Shown here: positions 25,235 to 34,057 of the stretch, in pieces
How positions within the stretch are numbered: position 1 is the first letter of the stretch
Layout: each line of letters starts with the position of its first letter
Source: DATJPR01 sp963843525
GTDB taxonomy: Bacteria > Bacteroidota > Ignavibacteria > UBA10030 > UBA6906
DNA length: 64,000 bases
Assembly (NCBI GenBank): GCA_963843525.1
Contig: CAWJKM010000001.1
Location: 50,389-114,388 of the forward strand
Direction: 5' to 3'
Program-made: the position numbers and the translations under genes
Notes under the pieces: generated by a model
Databases searched by the model: none
What the model was told of the DNA's origin: nothing
Seen by the model: only the letters and a program-made list of their open reading frames with translations

Positions 25235-26507
25235 AGTCGACGAGCTTGCCAGAGTCGAAGGGGAGGGCGGCATCCTGGTGAAGATTAATGATGGCAATGT
25301 CACCGACGTGCGCGTCCGCATCCCCGAACCTCCCCGGTTCTTTGAAGCGTTTCTGCGGGGGAGGAAGTACACGGAAGCGCCTGATATCACTGCGCGCATT
25401 TGTGGGATTTGCCCCGTGGCGTATCAGATGAGTTCCGTCCGGGCGATGGAGAACGCGTTCCAGGTTGAAATGCCGGACCACATCCGCCGGCTGCGACGAT
25501 TACTCTATTGTGGTGAATACATCGAAAGTCACATCCTCCATGCGGCAATGCTTCACGCACCCGATTTTCTGGGAATGGATGACGCGCTCGTGATGGCGCG
25601 TGAACATCCGGCATTGGTCAGAAGCGCCCTCGCGATGAAGAAGGCCGGGAACGACCTTGTCACTGCCGTCGGAGGGAGAGAGATCCATCCGATGAACGTG
25701 CGCGTGGGCGGGTTCTACCGGGCCCCGCGGAAAAGAGTTCTGCAGCAACTTCGTGACCGGCTCGCCTGGGGGAGGGACGCCGTCATCGATTTCACCCATG
25801 CGGTCATGCACTTTCCGATCCCCGAGTTTACTGTGCAGTATGAGTTTGTTTCCCTCTACAATCCGCTGGAATATCCGCTCTGCGAAGGGACCATCCGGTC
25901 AAGTTCCGGGCTTGAAATGGAGCAGAAGGATTATGAATTTCACTTCGAGGAGCGTCACGTTCATCATTCCAATGCTCTCCACAGTGTGGAGAAAGGCGTC
26001 GGGTCGTATTGCGTCGGACCGATGGCCAGGTTCAATCTTAATTTTGCAGCATTGCCGGAATCGGCGAAGCAACTCGCAGTCGAGCTTGGCATCGTCCCGC
26101 CGCTGACAAATCCCTTCAAGAGCATCCTCGTCCGTCTGGTGGAGACCCTGTTCGCATTTGAAGAAGCTGTTCGTCTGATCGATTGTTATGAAGAATTCGA
26201 CCCGCCGGCTATTTCGTTGCAGCCCTGCGCAGGAATTGGCATTGCTGCGACGGAGGCACCGCGCGGACTCCTCTATCACCGCTATCGGCTGAGTAGTGAA
26301 GGGATGATCCTCGACGCGAAGCTTGTCCCTCCCACAGCCCAGAACCTCCCCACGATGGAATCCGATGTCCGGCAGTACGCGTCGGCACACCTTGATCTCC
26401 CTCGCGAAGAGCTTACATGGCGTTGCGAACAGGTTGTGCGGAACTATGATCCCTGCATTTCCTGTGCGACCCACGCGCTCCGGGTAGAGGTGATCGAGGA
26501 GAAGTAG
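25215..26507 (+). CDS. hydA: Group 3b NiFe hydrogenase alpha (large, catalytic) subunit
   Basis: The 430-residue protein carries the NiFe site ligands: RICGICPVAY near residue 63 (L1) and DPCISCATH near the C-terminus (L2). About ten residues (ALRVEVIEEK) follow the L2 histidine and are expected to be removed by a maturation endopeptidase, which is not encoded in the window. Together with hydB, hydG and hydD it should form a cytoplasmic bidirectional hydrogenase that oxidises or evolves H2 with NADP(H). Start ATG 25215 opens VDELARVEGEGG, the family N-terminus; an earlier in-frame ATG at 25176 lies inside hydD. Confidence 0.94.
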   Translation: MKTKSIKVDELARVEGEGGILVKINDGNVTDVRVRIPEPPRFFEAFLRGRKYTEAPDITARICGICPVAYQMSSVRAMENAFQVEMPDHIRRLRRLLYCGEYIESHILHAAMLHAPDFLGMDDALVMAREHPALVRSALAMKKAGNDLVTAVGGREIHPMNVRVGGFYRAPRKRVLQQLRDRLAWGRDAVIDFTHAVMHFPIPEFTVQYEFVSLYNPLEYPLCEGTIRSSSGLEMEQKDYEFHFEERHVHHSNALHSVEKGVGSYCVGPMARFNLNFAALPESAKQLAVELGIVPPLTNPFKSILVRLVETLFAFEEAVRLIDCYEEFDPPAISLQPCAGIGIAATEAPRGLLYHRYRLSSEGMILDAKLVPPTAQNLPTMESDVRQYASAHLDLPREELTWRCEQVVRNYDPCISCATHALRVEVIEEK

Positions 26508-26515
26508 GCGTTACC

Positions 26516-26535
26516 CCACCGCCGGTTGGTTTTTT
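26516..26535 (+). terminator. Weak intrinsic terminator after hydrogenase operon
   Basis: CCACC and GGTTGG (one bulged base) can pair around a GCC loop, followed at once by TTTTTT. It is nine bases after the hydA stop codon. The stem is short, so this is only a candidate. Confidence 0.45.
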
Positions 26536-26613
26536 GCCTTTCCCTTCCTTATCTTCTTATTCATCCGTTGTTCCTATGTTGACACGCCGCTCATCCTGTC
26601 ACGTGAGGCCTGC

Positions 26614-27171
26614 ATGCCCGATACGCGCACGAAGGCGCTAGACCTTCTCTATGAATACACAAAATCCGACGCACTCCGGAAACACGCGCTGGCGGTCGAG
26701 GCCGCGATGAGGGGATACGCCCGTAAATTTGGCGAGGACGAAGAGCTCTGGGGTGTCGTAGGATTGCTCCACGACTTCGACTATGAGCGATTCCCACAAT
26801 TTCCGGACCATCCAACGAAGGGATCGGAGATCCTCAGGGAGCAGGGATACAGTGCAGAGGTGCGGACGGCAATCCTCGGTCATGTCCCCGACATGAAGGT
26901 GCCGCGAGAATCACGGATGGCAAAAACGCTCTTCGCCTGCGACGAGCTTTGCGGCTTCATCACTGCCGCTGCGGTGATTCGACCGAACAAAATCTCCGAT
27001 CTCGGCGTATCTTCGATCAAGAAGAAACTCAAAGACAAGGCGTTTGCACGAGCGGTGAGCCGGGATGATATCATGCACGGCGCGGAAGAACTCGGCGTGC
27101 CCTTCGACGAGCATGTCCAGCTCGTCATCGATTCGATGAAGGGGGCGGCGACGGAGTTGGGACTGGTCTAG
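26614..27171 (+). CDS. HD-domain metal-dependent phosphohydrolase-like protein
   Basis: The 185-residue protein has the HDIG-type ligand set: an early His in LRKHALAVEAAM, the HD pair in GLLHDFDYERFP, a following His in FPDHPTKGSEIL and another in ILGHVPDM. Proteins of this small class are common near the cell periphery of many bacteria and are annotated as hydrolases, but the substrate is unknown. It is convergent with the DUF1207 gene. Confidence 0.85.
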   Translation: MPDTRTKALDLLYEYTKSDALRKHALAVEAAMRGYARKFGEDEELWGVVGLLHDFDYERFPQFPDHPTKGSEILREQGYSAEVRTAILGHVPDMKVPRESRMAKTLFACDELCGFITAAAVIRPNKISDLGVSSIKKKLKDKAFARAVSRDDIMHGAEELGVPFDEHVQLVIDSMKGAATELGLV

Positions 27172-27186
27172 CGGAGAAATAATTGA

Positions 27187-27213
27187 CAATAGTCGATGGA
27201 CATGAGACTATTG
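27187..27213. terminator. Inverted repeat between convergent genes
   Basis: CAATAGTC at 27187-27194 and GACTATTG at 27206-27213 form a perfect eight-base stem with an 11-base loop between two converging genes. There is no T-tract, so a terminator role is only suggested by position. Confidence 0.4.
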
Positions 27214-27241
27214 CCAATCGTCCTGGCAAGGAACGGGATCT

Positions 27242-28132
27242 TTAGAAGAAATCGATTGTAAATCCGGTCCCCCACATTGACCGGCGGACGTTATAGTACT
27301 GGCTGAAGAACTCCAACCCGGAAGCATAATTCACGTAGAATTTGAGACCGATGCCCTCCCAGTTTCCAAATTTCGCACCGGCCTCGATGACGTTGGTCCC
27401 GACGTAGCTGGGAACCCCGGTTAACGTGAGATTGTAGGCCGCGTAGAGGCAGAAGGGTTTTCCGAAAACCGTGGCGAAACCATCGGAGGTGCGGATTTCC
27501 ACACCGTGGAGGGACATGATCCGTTGAACGTCCGACGGCCGCACAAGAGTCGCGTAGTTTACGCCTGAGTAGATGAGGGTGGAGAAGCCGGCGGCCGGAA
27601 ACAAGTACGCTGCGAGCAGTTCACCGGAATCCCGTGTGAAGGGTATGGGCAACCGGCCGTCCTTCCACTGGCCGGTGGCATTGTCGAAGTGGCCGTCGAT
27701 CAGGTGAGCGCTCAGATGGAACAGGCGGAGACGCAGGGTGAGGTTACGCAGGCTGTTGCCTGAACGCATGAGAATGTGGCCGCCGAAAAATCCGTCGACC
27801 GCGTCGACCTGCAGTCGCAATCCCTGAGCGCTGGTGGTCAGTGCGTAGGTGAAAAAATCGGCTCCCATTCTGAACTGCAGAGTCCCGGTCCCGTCGGCTG
27901 TGAATTGAACAAGGTCGACCATGCTGCCGATGTCCAACTTCAGTCGCGAAGAACCGATCTCTTTGCGGACACCGACGCGTGGTTCCTGTGGATTTGCCAC
28001 GAGGGGTTTGAATAATGTTCCGGCAGGGAGGAACTCGAATTCTCCAGCGTGTGTTGAAGGGGGGAGCTGGCAGAAAGAAGGCGTTGACGTACCCAGGAGG
28101 GCGGACAAAAGAATTACTGTCGAAATCCGCAT
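27242..28132 (-). CDS. DUF1207 family protein, secreted, unknown function
   Basis: The 296-residue protein has a signal peptide ending near TPSFCQ and the DUF1207 opening FLPAGTLFKPLVANPQEPRVG. The family is found mostly in FCB-group and related Gram-negative bacteria and looks like an outer-membrane or periplasmic beta-rich protein; the terminal GTGFTIDFF ends in Phe as barrel proteins do. No function is known to me. It is divergent from the rhodanese gene. Confidence 0.8.
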   Translation of the reverse strand: MRISTVILLSALLGTSTPSFCQLPPSTHAGEFEFLPAGTLFKPLVANPQEPRVGVRKEIGSSRLKLDIGSMVDLVQFTADGTGTLQFRMGADFFTYALTTSAQGLRLQVDAVDGFFGGHILMRSGNSLRNLTLRLRLFHLSAHLIDGHFDNATGQWKDGRLPIPFTRDSGELLAAYLFPAAGFSTLIYSGVNYATLVRPSDVQRIMSLHGVEIRTSDGFATVFGKPFCLYAAYNLTLTGVPSYVGTNVIEAGAKFGNWEGIGLKFYVNYASGLEFFSQYYNVRRSMWGTGFTIDFF

Positions 28133-28173
28133 GAGACGTTTTCAAAGATGATAGGGAGATCAATATACCGAAG

Positions 28174-28551
28174 ATGACACCGACAAGCAACGCGGCGAAA
28201 TTCCCGGCTCACACCCTGCGTGGGGGAGGAGAAGTTCCATTTGATATTCATGTCCGGGAGCTGAAACGACGCCGCGACAACGGGGAGTCACCGGCAATGA
28301 TTGACGTTCGAGAACCGATCGAGTTCCGCATGGCGAACATCGGAGGGCAGCTTATTCCACTCGGTGTGCTCCCGGGGCGCATGCATGAACTGGACCGCGC
28401 AAAGGAAATCATTGTTCTCTGTCATCACGGGAATCGCAGCAGGCTGGCAACGGAAATTTTGCGCAGGAACGGCTTCACCCTTGCCCGGAACCTGGACGGA
28501 GGAATCGATGCCTGGTCACAGTTGATCGATCCCTCGGTCCCCCGGTATTAG
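28174..28551 (+). CDS. Rhodanese-domain protein
   Basis: The 125-residue protein is a single rhodanese domain: MIDVREPIEFRMANIGG, the active-site loop CHHGNRSRLA with the catalytic Cys, and the closing NLDGGIDAWSQ. Such proteins transfer sulfur atoms from thiosulfate or persulfides to acceptors. The N-terminal 40 residues are an extension. It is followed by an outer-membrane protein gene with its own ribosome binding site. Confidence 0.9.
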   Translation: MTPTSNAAKFPAHTLRGGGEVPFDIHVRELKRRRDNGESPAMIDVREPIEFRMANIGGQLIPLGVLPGRMHELDRAKEIIVLCHHGNRSRLATEILRRNGFTLARNLDGGIDAWSQLIDPSVPRY

Positions 28552-28599
28552 CCCCAAGACGTACCGCAGTTGAAAAACACTCGCAATCGGGAGGTTCGC

Positions 28600-29361
28600 A
28601 TGAAATATCCGTTGATCCTATTCATGGCAATGGTTCTTTTTTTTGCCTCGGTTGCAACCGCTCAGGAGGAGCCCATCCCGCCCAAGCGCGCCCAGATGGC
28701 GAAGGTGGGGGCCGTGGGCGGCTTCACCACGAGTTTTCTCTTCATGGATATGGGACCCATCAACGACTTCCTCAACGGTGCGAAGATGGGAAGACCGTTT
28801 AGCAACGGCCCCGTGTTTATGGATGGCGGCGCTGGTGCGGCCTACATTATCGTGGTGAAGAACCTCAGGATCGGTGGCATCGGTATGGGCGGTTCGCGAA
28901 CGGTATCTGTCCTGGACGGGGCGACCGGCATTCGGCGGGATGCAACGGTCAAAGCCGGGTATGGCGCTGTCACCGTTGAGTATGTCGTCCCACTCCTTCA
29001 GCATCTTGACTTTGTCGGAGGGGCTCAACTGGGAACCGGCGGGATCGATCTGATTGTCCGGAAGAGCAATGGTGCCTCAATGACCTGGACCGGCGAGCAG
29101 GGTACGCTCGCGACTGATAACCTTGCCTCCGGGGGTTCCATTACCAGGACGTATTCCGGGAAGTACTTCATCTGGATCCCGACCGTCAGCGTCGAGTATG
29201 CATTCCTCGGCTGGGCCGGCATACGGGTTGGCGCGAGTTACCTGGGGATGTCCTCACCTTCCTGGAAGGTTGACAACAACTACGATTTGCTCGACGTCCC
29301 GAGTTCGGTTTCCGGGAAAGGTTGGACGCTCAATGTCGCCTTGCTCCTGGGGACCTTCTAA
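28600..29361 (+). CDS. Putative outer-membrane beta-barrel protein, unknown function
   Basis: From ATG 28600 (GGGAGG five bases upstream) the 253-residue product has a signal peptide ending VATAQ and a glycine-rich alternating pattern (VGAVGGFTTSFLF, GGIGMGGSRTVSVL, GYGAVTVEYVVPLL, IRVGASYLGMSS). It ends in LLLGTF with a terminal Phe, typical of outer-membrane barrels. I do not recognise the family. A terminator follows. Confidence 0.7.
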   Translation: MKYPLILFMAMVLFFASVATAQEEPIPPKRAQMAKVGAVGGFTTSFLFMDMGPINDFLNGAKMGRPFSNGPVFMDGGAGAAYIIVVKNLRIGGIGMGGSRTVSVLDGATGIRRDATVKAGYGAVTVEYVVPLLQHLDFVGGAQLGTGGIDLIVRKSNGASMTWTGEQGTLATDNLASGGSITRTYSGKYFIWIPTVSVEYAFLGWAGIRVGASYLGMSSPSWKVDNNYDLLDVPSSVSGKGWTLNVALLLGTF

Positions 29362-29391
29362 GCCCGGGGCTCCGCGTTTCGCTTGATCCGC

Positions 29392-29423
29392 ACGCCGCAT
29401 GAGGTTTCTCCTGCGGCGTTTCT
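29392..29423 (+). terminator. Strong hairpin after outer-membrane protein gene
   Basis: ACGCCGCA at 29392-29399 pairs with TGCGGCGT at 29412-29419, and an inner GAG-GTTT-CTC extends the stem. TTTCT follows. It ends 20 bases before the 3' end of the convergent acyl-CoA ligase gene. Confidence 0.65.
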
Positions 29424-29442
29424 ATGTGTAGGTCCAGAGAGA

Positions 29443-31146
29443 TCACGATGGGAGAGGCTCGACGAACTGGACCGACTTCCATTGAGCGAACTGCTCCTTG
29501 CAACGGGATCGTTGGTATTTCCCCGTCGATGTTACGGGCAGCTCCTGGGCGAAGACAACCACTTTCGGAGCTTTCGTGAATGGGAGGTGTTTGCGGCAGA
29601 AGGCCAGAATCTGTTCTATGGAAACCTGCGCGTCGGACTTCGGTATCACCATTGCTCCGACTTCTTCGCCGTACCAGTCGTTGTCAAACCCGACGGCAAT
29701 CGCGGCGGAGATCCCCGGGACGCGCATCAGGACTTCGTCGATTTCGAACGGTGAAATGTTGACCCCTCCGCGAATTATCAGCTCCTTGATCCTGCCCGTA
29801 ATGAAGAAGAACTTCCTTCCTTCCTCATCGTAGAGGAAGAACCCCTCGTCGCCGCTCCTGAACCATCCGTCCCGGAAGGTTTCATCGTTGACTTCCGGAT
29901 TCTTGAGGTACCGCTCCATAACATTGTGTCCGCGGATGACGATCTCACCCCGTTGTCCTTCGTCCAGAGCGTTGCCTTCCCCGTCAAAAATTGCCATTTC
30001 GTTGATCGGCAACGGGAGACCGATCGAAGGGAATCCGTGCTTCATCATCCACGCGCGATGGGTCGCGGGGTCGAGATCGATCGGGAGGAAGCACGAATAA
30101 CATGTCGTCTCCGACAAACCGTAGCCGTGAATAATGGGAATTTTGAACGTGTGCTCAAACTTCGCGGCGAGTTCAACTGTGAGTGGTCCGGCCCCGCAGA
30201 TGAGATGTCTGAAACTGGCCATTTTGTACGCCGCCATGTCGAGTTTCGCATGAAGCAGGAACTGAAGAATTGTTGGGACAACACTCACGATTGCCACACG
30301 TTCCGCACTGATCCGCTCGAAAAACCTGTCGGGATGAAACTTCTGGTTCAGGACAATGGTGCTTCCGCCGTACAGGGGAGTGATCACGGTCACGACGATG
30401 CCGTTGACGTGATGCAGGGGGAGGACGCACATCATCGTTTCGCTTTCCGACACCTGGTGCCATTCGGCAATCGCCTGCGCATCGGCGAGCAGGTTGCGGT
30501 GACTCAGAATGACCCCCTTGGGGTTGCCGGTCGTGCCGGAAGTATAAATAACGAGGGCTTCATCGGTGATGCTCACCGGCGGGATCGACCGGATCGCTGA
30601 CGGGTGCCGTAACACTTCGGTTTCGAGGTGCGCATACTTTGAAGAGGCTTTCGAGCCGACAAGAATGACTCTCCGGACTTCCGGCGTTCCCTGCAGGATG
30701 TGTTCCATCCGTTCAAGGTAGATATCCCGCACGAGCAAGACCGTGGCACCTGAATGCTGCAGGATATAGGCAAGGTGCCGGTCGTCTTCTCCGGGGTTGA
30801 GCGGCACCACGCTCGCACCGAGGAGCCACGAAGCAAAGTATTGCAGGACAACATCGCTATGGTTGAATGAGATAGTCGCGATCCGGTCGCCTCGCTTCAC
30901 GCCGATGGAAGAGAGGAACATTGCGGTCCGGCAGGTTTCTTCATAGAACTCCCGGTACGACAATTCTCTTCGCTGTGCCCCTTCGCCGTAGAACACGAGA
31001 AAGGGCTTTACTTCAAACCGCTCGGTCTGTTGCAGCAGAAGGTCCCCGATATTCCGATACCCGTTAGTCGCATCCTCCGGCGGGGCACCGTTGACTATGT
31101 GTGCGCTGGCAATTCGTTCGAGGGTCTCTAGCGAGAGGTCTTCCAT
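29443..31146 (-). CDS. AMP-forming acyl-CoA synthetase/ligase
   Basis: The 567-residue enzyme is a complete ANL-superfamily ligase: P-loop YTSGTTGNPKG, the aromatic/ATP motif GYGLSETTC, GWFRSGDEG, the hinge GRIKELIIRGGVNISPFE and the catalytic Lys in STGKYQR. It activates a carboxylic acid with ATP and transfers it to CoA. The substrate is unknown. It lies downstream of the tyrosine-degradation genes with an 89-base gap, so it might act on an aromatic or short-chain acid from that pathway (inference), although it is shorter than typical acetoacetyl-CoA synthetases. Confidence 0.88.
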   Translation of the reverse strand: MEDLSLETLERIASAHIVNGAPPEDATNGYRNIGDLLLQQTERFEVKPFLVFYGEGAQRRELSYREFYEETCRTAMFLSSIGVKRGDRIATISFNHSDVVLQYFASWLLGASVVPLNPGEDDRHLAYILQHSGATVLLVRDIYLERMEHILQGTPEVRRVILVGSKASSKYAHLETEVLRHPSAIRSIPPVSITDEALVIYTSGTTGNPKGVILSHRNLLADAQAIAEWHQVSESETMMCVLPLHHVNGIVVTVITPLYGGSTIVLNQKFHPDRFFERISAERVAIVSVVPTILQFLLHAKLDMAAYKMASFRHLICGAGPLTVELAAKFEHTFKIPIIHGYGLSETTCYSCFLPIDLDPATHRAWMMKHGFPSIGLPLPINEMAIFDGEGNALDEGQRGEIVIRGHNVMERYLKNPEVNDETFRDGWFRSGDEGFFLYDEEGRKFFFITGRIKELIIRGGVNISPFEIDEVLMRVPGISAAIAVGFDNDWYGEEVGAMVIPKSDAQVSIEQILAFCRKHLPFTKAPKVVVFAQELPVTSTGKYQRSRCKEQFAQWKSVQFVEPLPS

Positions 31147-31235
31147 AGTTCAAGCAACAGAGATGGTGACAAAGATAGTATGATTGATGATTTACCGGCA
31201 CCTGGTGAAGAATCGCGACGGACCGGCCGTTTCAC

Positions 31236-31904
31236 TCAGCGTTTCGACTGCTCCTGTTGCGTCCGCTCATCCGGGGGCACCGGTGGACGCTCCATGACAA
31301 ACCTGTCCGTCGTACGCGTGTAGTTCGCCCCGCCCATCCTGCCGATCGGGCGCAGGAGATCCGGGTCGATGACAAAATTCCGGAAGATGCTCTCTGCGAC
31401 GTGGAACTGAAGGACCTCGCCGAGGACGATGCTGCCGCCGAGCGGGCGGTCGCTGACATGCACAACCTGCACGAGTCTGCACTCCATCGCTGCCTGAGAC
31501 TCTCCGACCCGGGGAGGGCGCACGACCTCCGATGGCACCGGTGTAAGGCCGGAAAGCACAAACTCGTCGACTTCCGGTGAGACGTCCGATGAACATGCAT
31601 TCATCTGCCCGGCAAATGATTCCGACACGACATTGACCACGAACTCCCGCGTCGCTTCGATGTTCCGCAGAGTGTCCTTCATCATTCCATCCCGCCCCCG
31701 AATCATGGGCGAGAAGCAAATGACCGGGGGATTGGCGCTCACGGCGGTGAAAAAGCTGAAGGGCGCCAGATTGCGGACTCTCTCCGGACTCACCGTGGAT
31801 ACGAACGCGATCGGTCGGGGCACAATGAGCCCCGTCAGCAACCGGTAGACTTCCGTCGATTTGTGATCCGAGGGTCTGATGACCATGGTTGCCCGGGTTC
31901 TCAT
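31236..31904 (-). CDS. Flavin-reductase-like FMN-binding split-barrel protein
   Basis: The 222-residue protein contains the flavin reductase-like domain: LIVPRPIAFVSTVSPERVRNLAPFS (shown here by its start and end, LIVPRPIAFVS and NLAPFSFF), SANPPVICFSP, TREFVVNVV and LGEVLQFHV. Members bind FMN; many have no proven reductase partner. ATG 31904 overlaps the stop of homogentisate dioxygenase (ATGA), which decides the start and shows translational coupling. A role in aromatic or quinone redox chemistry alongside the pathway is plausible but not shown. Confidence 0.82.
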   Translation of the reverse strand: MRTRATMVIRPSDHKSTEVYRLLTGLIVPRPIAFVSTVSPERVRNLAPFSFFTAVSANPPVICFSPMIRGRDGMMKDTLRNIEATREFVVNVVSESFAGQMNACSSDVSPEVDEFVLSGLTPVPSEVVRPPRVGESQAAMECRLVQVVHVSDRPLGGSIVLGEVLQFHVAESIFRNFVIDPDLLRPIGRMGGANYTRTTDRFVMERPPVPPDERTQQEQSKR

Positions 31905-32998
31905 TCTTTCCAGGAAGTCCAGTACTCTTTCCATTCCACCGCTTCGCCGGCAGAAAGGACTTTCATCGGATTCAGCCCATCGAGCATCACGGCATATTCA
32001 TCGGTCTGGGTTTTTAACCGCTGACCTGCAAGCGCCTTCGGGTGGGGTCCGTGATGGATACCCCTCGGATGAAGGGTTGCCATCCCCTTCACAATATTGT
32101 CCCTGCTGAAGAAATTGCCGTCATGATAGAAGATGAATTCGTCGTAATCCGTATTGCGGTGGAAAAAAGGTACTCGCATTGCCTCGGGGTCCTGCTCCAG
32201 CGGTCGCGGCAAGAACGTGCAAACGACTGCTCCGGGTGTAACAAAGGTGGTGTGTGCGCTGGGAGGGAGATGGGCCCGGTGGCTGGTGATGGGACGAATG
32301 TCTTTCATACTCAACTTCCACGCCGTGAGATCTCCCTTCCAGCCCACAACATCCAGCGGATTGTGAGGATAGAAGACGCTTGAGTACTCTCCGTCTGCCT
32401 TGATCCGTATCTCCCATTCCCTGTTGTCATCGAGGTAGGGAGTGGGTTCAGGGGTCACGATGACACTCGGGTCATAGAGCGCATGCTGCCCGATAAGTCC
32501 TTTGTCGGGTTCATTGAATTCTCCCCGGGATTCTATAATGAGAAAGAAGTTGTCGCGTGTCTCGGGAACGACTCGATAGGTGACGGCCCGCGGGAGCACG
32601 AGATAATCTCCCGGCTCGAAGTGCAGCGGACCGAAGTCCGTTTCCATCGTTCCGATTCCCCGGTGGATGAAGTAGAGTTCATCACCGTCGGCGTTCCGAA
32701 AATAGAACGGCATGGGTTCCGTGCGCCGGGAGACGGACATCACAACGTCTGCATTACCGAGAAACGCCACCGGTGCCCCGCCCGGGTCCGTTCCATCGGT
32801 CGGTGCAAGCTTGTTCAGGTCGAGACAATGAGGTCGGAGTTTTCCCTCGAACCGGATCCAATCGGTCGGGGGGTGTGCATGATACAGGTGTGCAGATTTC
32901 CCGTAAAATCCCTTGCGGCCATGTTCCTCCTCGAACGTGCCGGCAGGAAGACCGACGTGGGCCTGACGTGCGGTTGTGCCTTTCTTGAGCGGAAACAT
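31901..32998 (-). CDS. hmgA: Homogentisate 1,2-dioxygenase
   Basis: The 365-residue non-heme iron enzyme opens homogentisate to maleylacetoacetate. The cupin-like protein carries the iron-ligand region HPRGIHHGPHPKAL, with YDEFIFYHDGNFF and DVVGWKGDLTAWK typical of HGD. It is shorter than the human/Pseudomonas enzymes, as in the bacterial short type. It is 15 bases downstream of the FAH gene and overlaps the flavin-reductase-like gene. Confidence 0.92.
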   Translation of the reverse strand: MFPLKKGTTARQAHVGLPAGTFEEEHGRKGFYGKSAHLYHAHPPTDWIRFEGKLRPHCLDLNKLAPTDGTDPGGAPVAFLGNADVVMSVSRRTEPMPFYFRNADGDELYFIHRGIGTMETDFGPLHFEPGDYLVLPRAVTYRVVPETRDNFFLIIESRGEFNEPDKGLIGQHALYDPSVIVTPEPTPYLDDNREWEIRIKADGEYSSVFYPHNPLDVVGWKGDLTAWKLSMKDIRPITSHRAHLPPSAHTTFVTPGAVVCTFLPRPLEQDPEAMRVPFFHRNTDYDEFIFYHDGNFFSRDNIVKGMATLHPRGIHHGPHPKALAGQRLKTQTDEYAVMLDGLNPMKVLSAGEAVEWKEYWTSWKE

Positions 32999-33013
32999 AC
33001 CTACCTCACATGG

Positions 33014-34003
33014 TTACTTGCGGACGACGCGGTTTCGTAATGTTCCGATCCCTTCGATTTCCAATTCCATGACATCCCCCGGTTTCACCCAGCGATCGAG
33101 CTCCAGCCCGCATCCGCCGCCGACCGTGCCCGAACCAAAGAGTTCCCCGGGAGAGATGGTCTCATCGACGGAAAGAAATGCGATCATGTCCTCGAACTTC
33201 CAATGGAGAGATCCTGTTGTCCCCCGTGACCACTCCTCTCCATTGATTTTCGCTGTCATGGTAAGGTTGTACGGGTCGGCGATCTCCTCGGGGGTAACGA
33301 GAACAGGACCGATGGCGGTTGCCCAGTCCTTCCCCTTCGCGGGGCCAAGGCGCACGCGCATTTCTTTTCGTTGGATATCGCGGGCGCTGAAATCGTTCAT
33401 GACGGTAAATCCCGCAATATAGTTGCGCGCATTCGCGGCCTGAATATTGCGTCCAGCCTTTCCGATGACAACGCCGATCTCCAGTTCATAATCAAATCGC
33501 TCGGTAAAGGAAGGCCAGAGAACGTCGTCTTCGGGGCCGATGATGTTCTGATGGTTTCCCTTGTAGTACACGGGCATCTCGTACCATTCGGGAGGCATGG
33601 GTTCCCCCCGCTTCTCAAACCCCTTCTTTACGTGCGCCTCGAAGGCATAGAAGTCCCTCAGGGAGACAGGACGGGGGAGAGGGGCCTTCAAACGCACAGT
33701 CCCGGGAGCATAGATCAGGGTCTCTCCATTCAACCCTTCGAGGCTTCCGGCCTGGGCCCCGGATTCGACCACATGCTGAAGGGTGGCCCGGGCAAATCCC
33801 ATCGATGTTTCTTCTCCCTGAAGAAACTTGAGCATCTCATCGGGGACCAGGACGTCGGCAAGCGCGTATGGTCGCGCTTCACCCTTGGCCGCGAGATGCC
33901 AGGCGCATGCGAAGTTGAGGTCAACGATCCCCGCTTCGATCACGGCGCCCAGCCGCTCGTGCCGACCGAGAGAGGTGGAAACCTGGAATGTGCAGAGTCG
34001 CAT
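33014..34003 (-). CDS. Fumarylacetoacetate hydrolase family protein
   Basis: The 329-residue protein has the FAH fold: YYKGNHQNIIGPEDDV, the metal-site FDYELEIGVVIGK and NDFSARDIQRKEM, and the terminal GSGTVGGGCGLELDRW segment. In this cluster its expected reaction is hydrolysis of fumarylacetoacetate to fumarate and acetoacetate. No maleylacetoacetate isomerase is encoded beside it, so isomerisation must be done elsewhere, non-enzymatically, or be bypassed if this protein cleaves maleylacetoacetate directly. Confidence 0.88.
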   Translation of the reverse strand: MRLCTFQVSTSLGRHERLGAVIEAGIVDLNFACAWHLAAKGEARPYALADVLVPDEMLKFLQGEETSMGFARATLQHVVESGAQAGSLEGLNGETLIYAPGTVRLKAPLPRPVSLRDFYAFEAHVKKGFEKRGEPMPPEWYEMPVYYKGNHQNIIGPEDDVLWPSFTERFDYELEIGVVIGKAGRNIQAANARNYIAGFTVMNDFSARDIQRKEMRVRLGPAKGKDWATAIGPVLVTPEEIADPYNLTMTAKINGEEWSRGTTGSLHWKFEDMIAFLSVDETISPGELFGSGTVGGGCGLELDRWVKPGDVMELEIEGIGTLRNRVVRK

Positions 34004-34025
34004 AGCACTCGATGGTGTTTACACC

Positions 34026-34057
34026 AAATCAAAAATCGAAAATCTAAAATCTAAAAT
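34026..34057. repeat. AT-rich AAATCTAAAATC repeat between FAH and HPPD genes
   Basis: Tandem AAAATCTAAAATCTAAAAT-type units, the reverse complement of the motif after tRNA-Pro at 16535. It occupies the short intergenic gap of the operon. Confidence 0.5.
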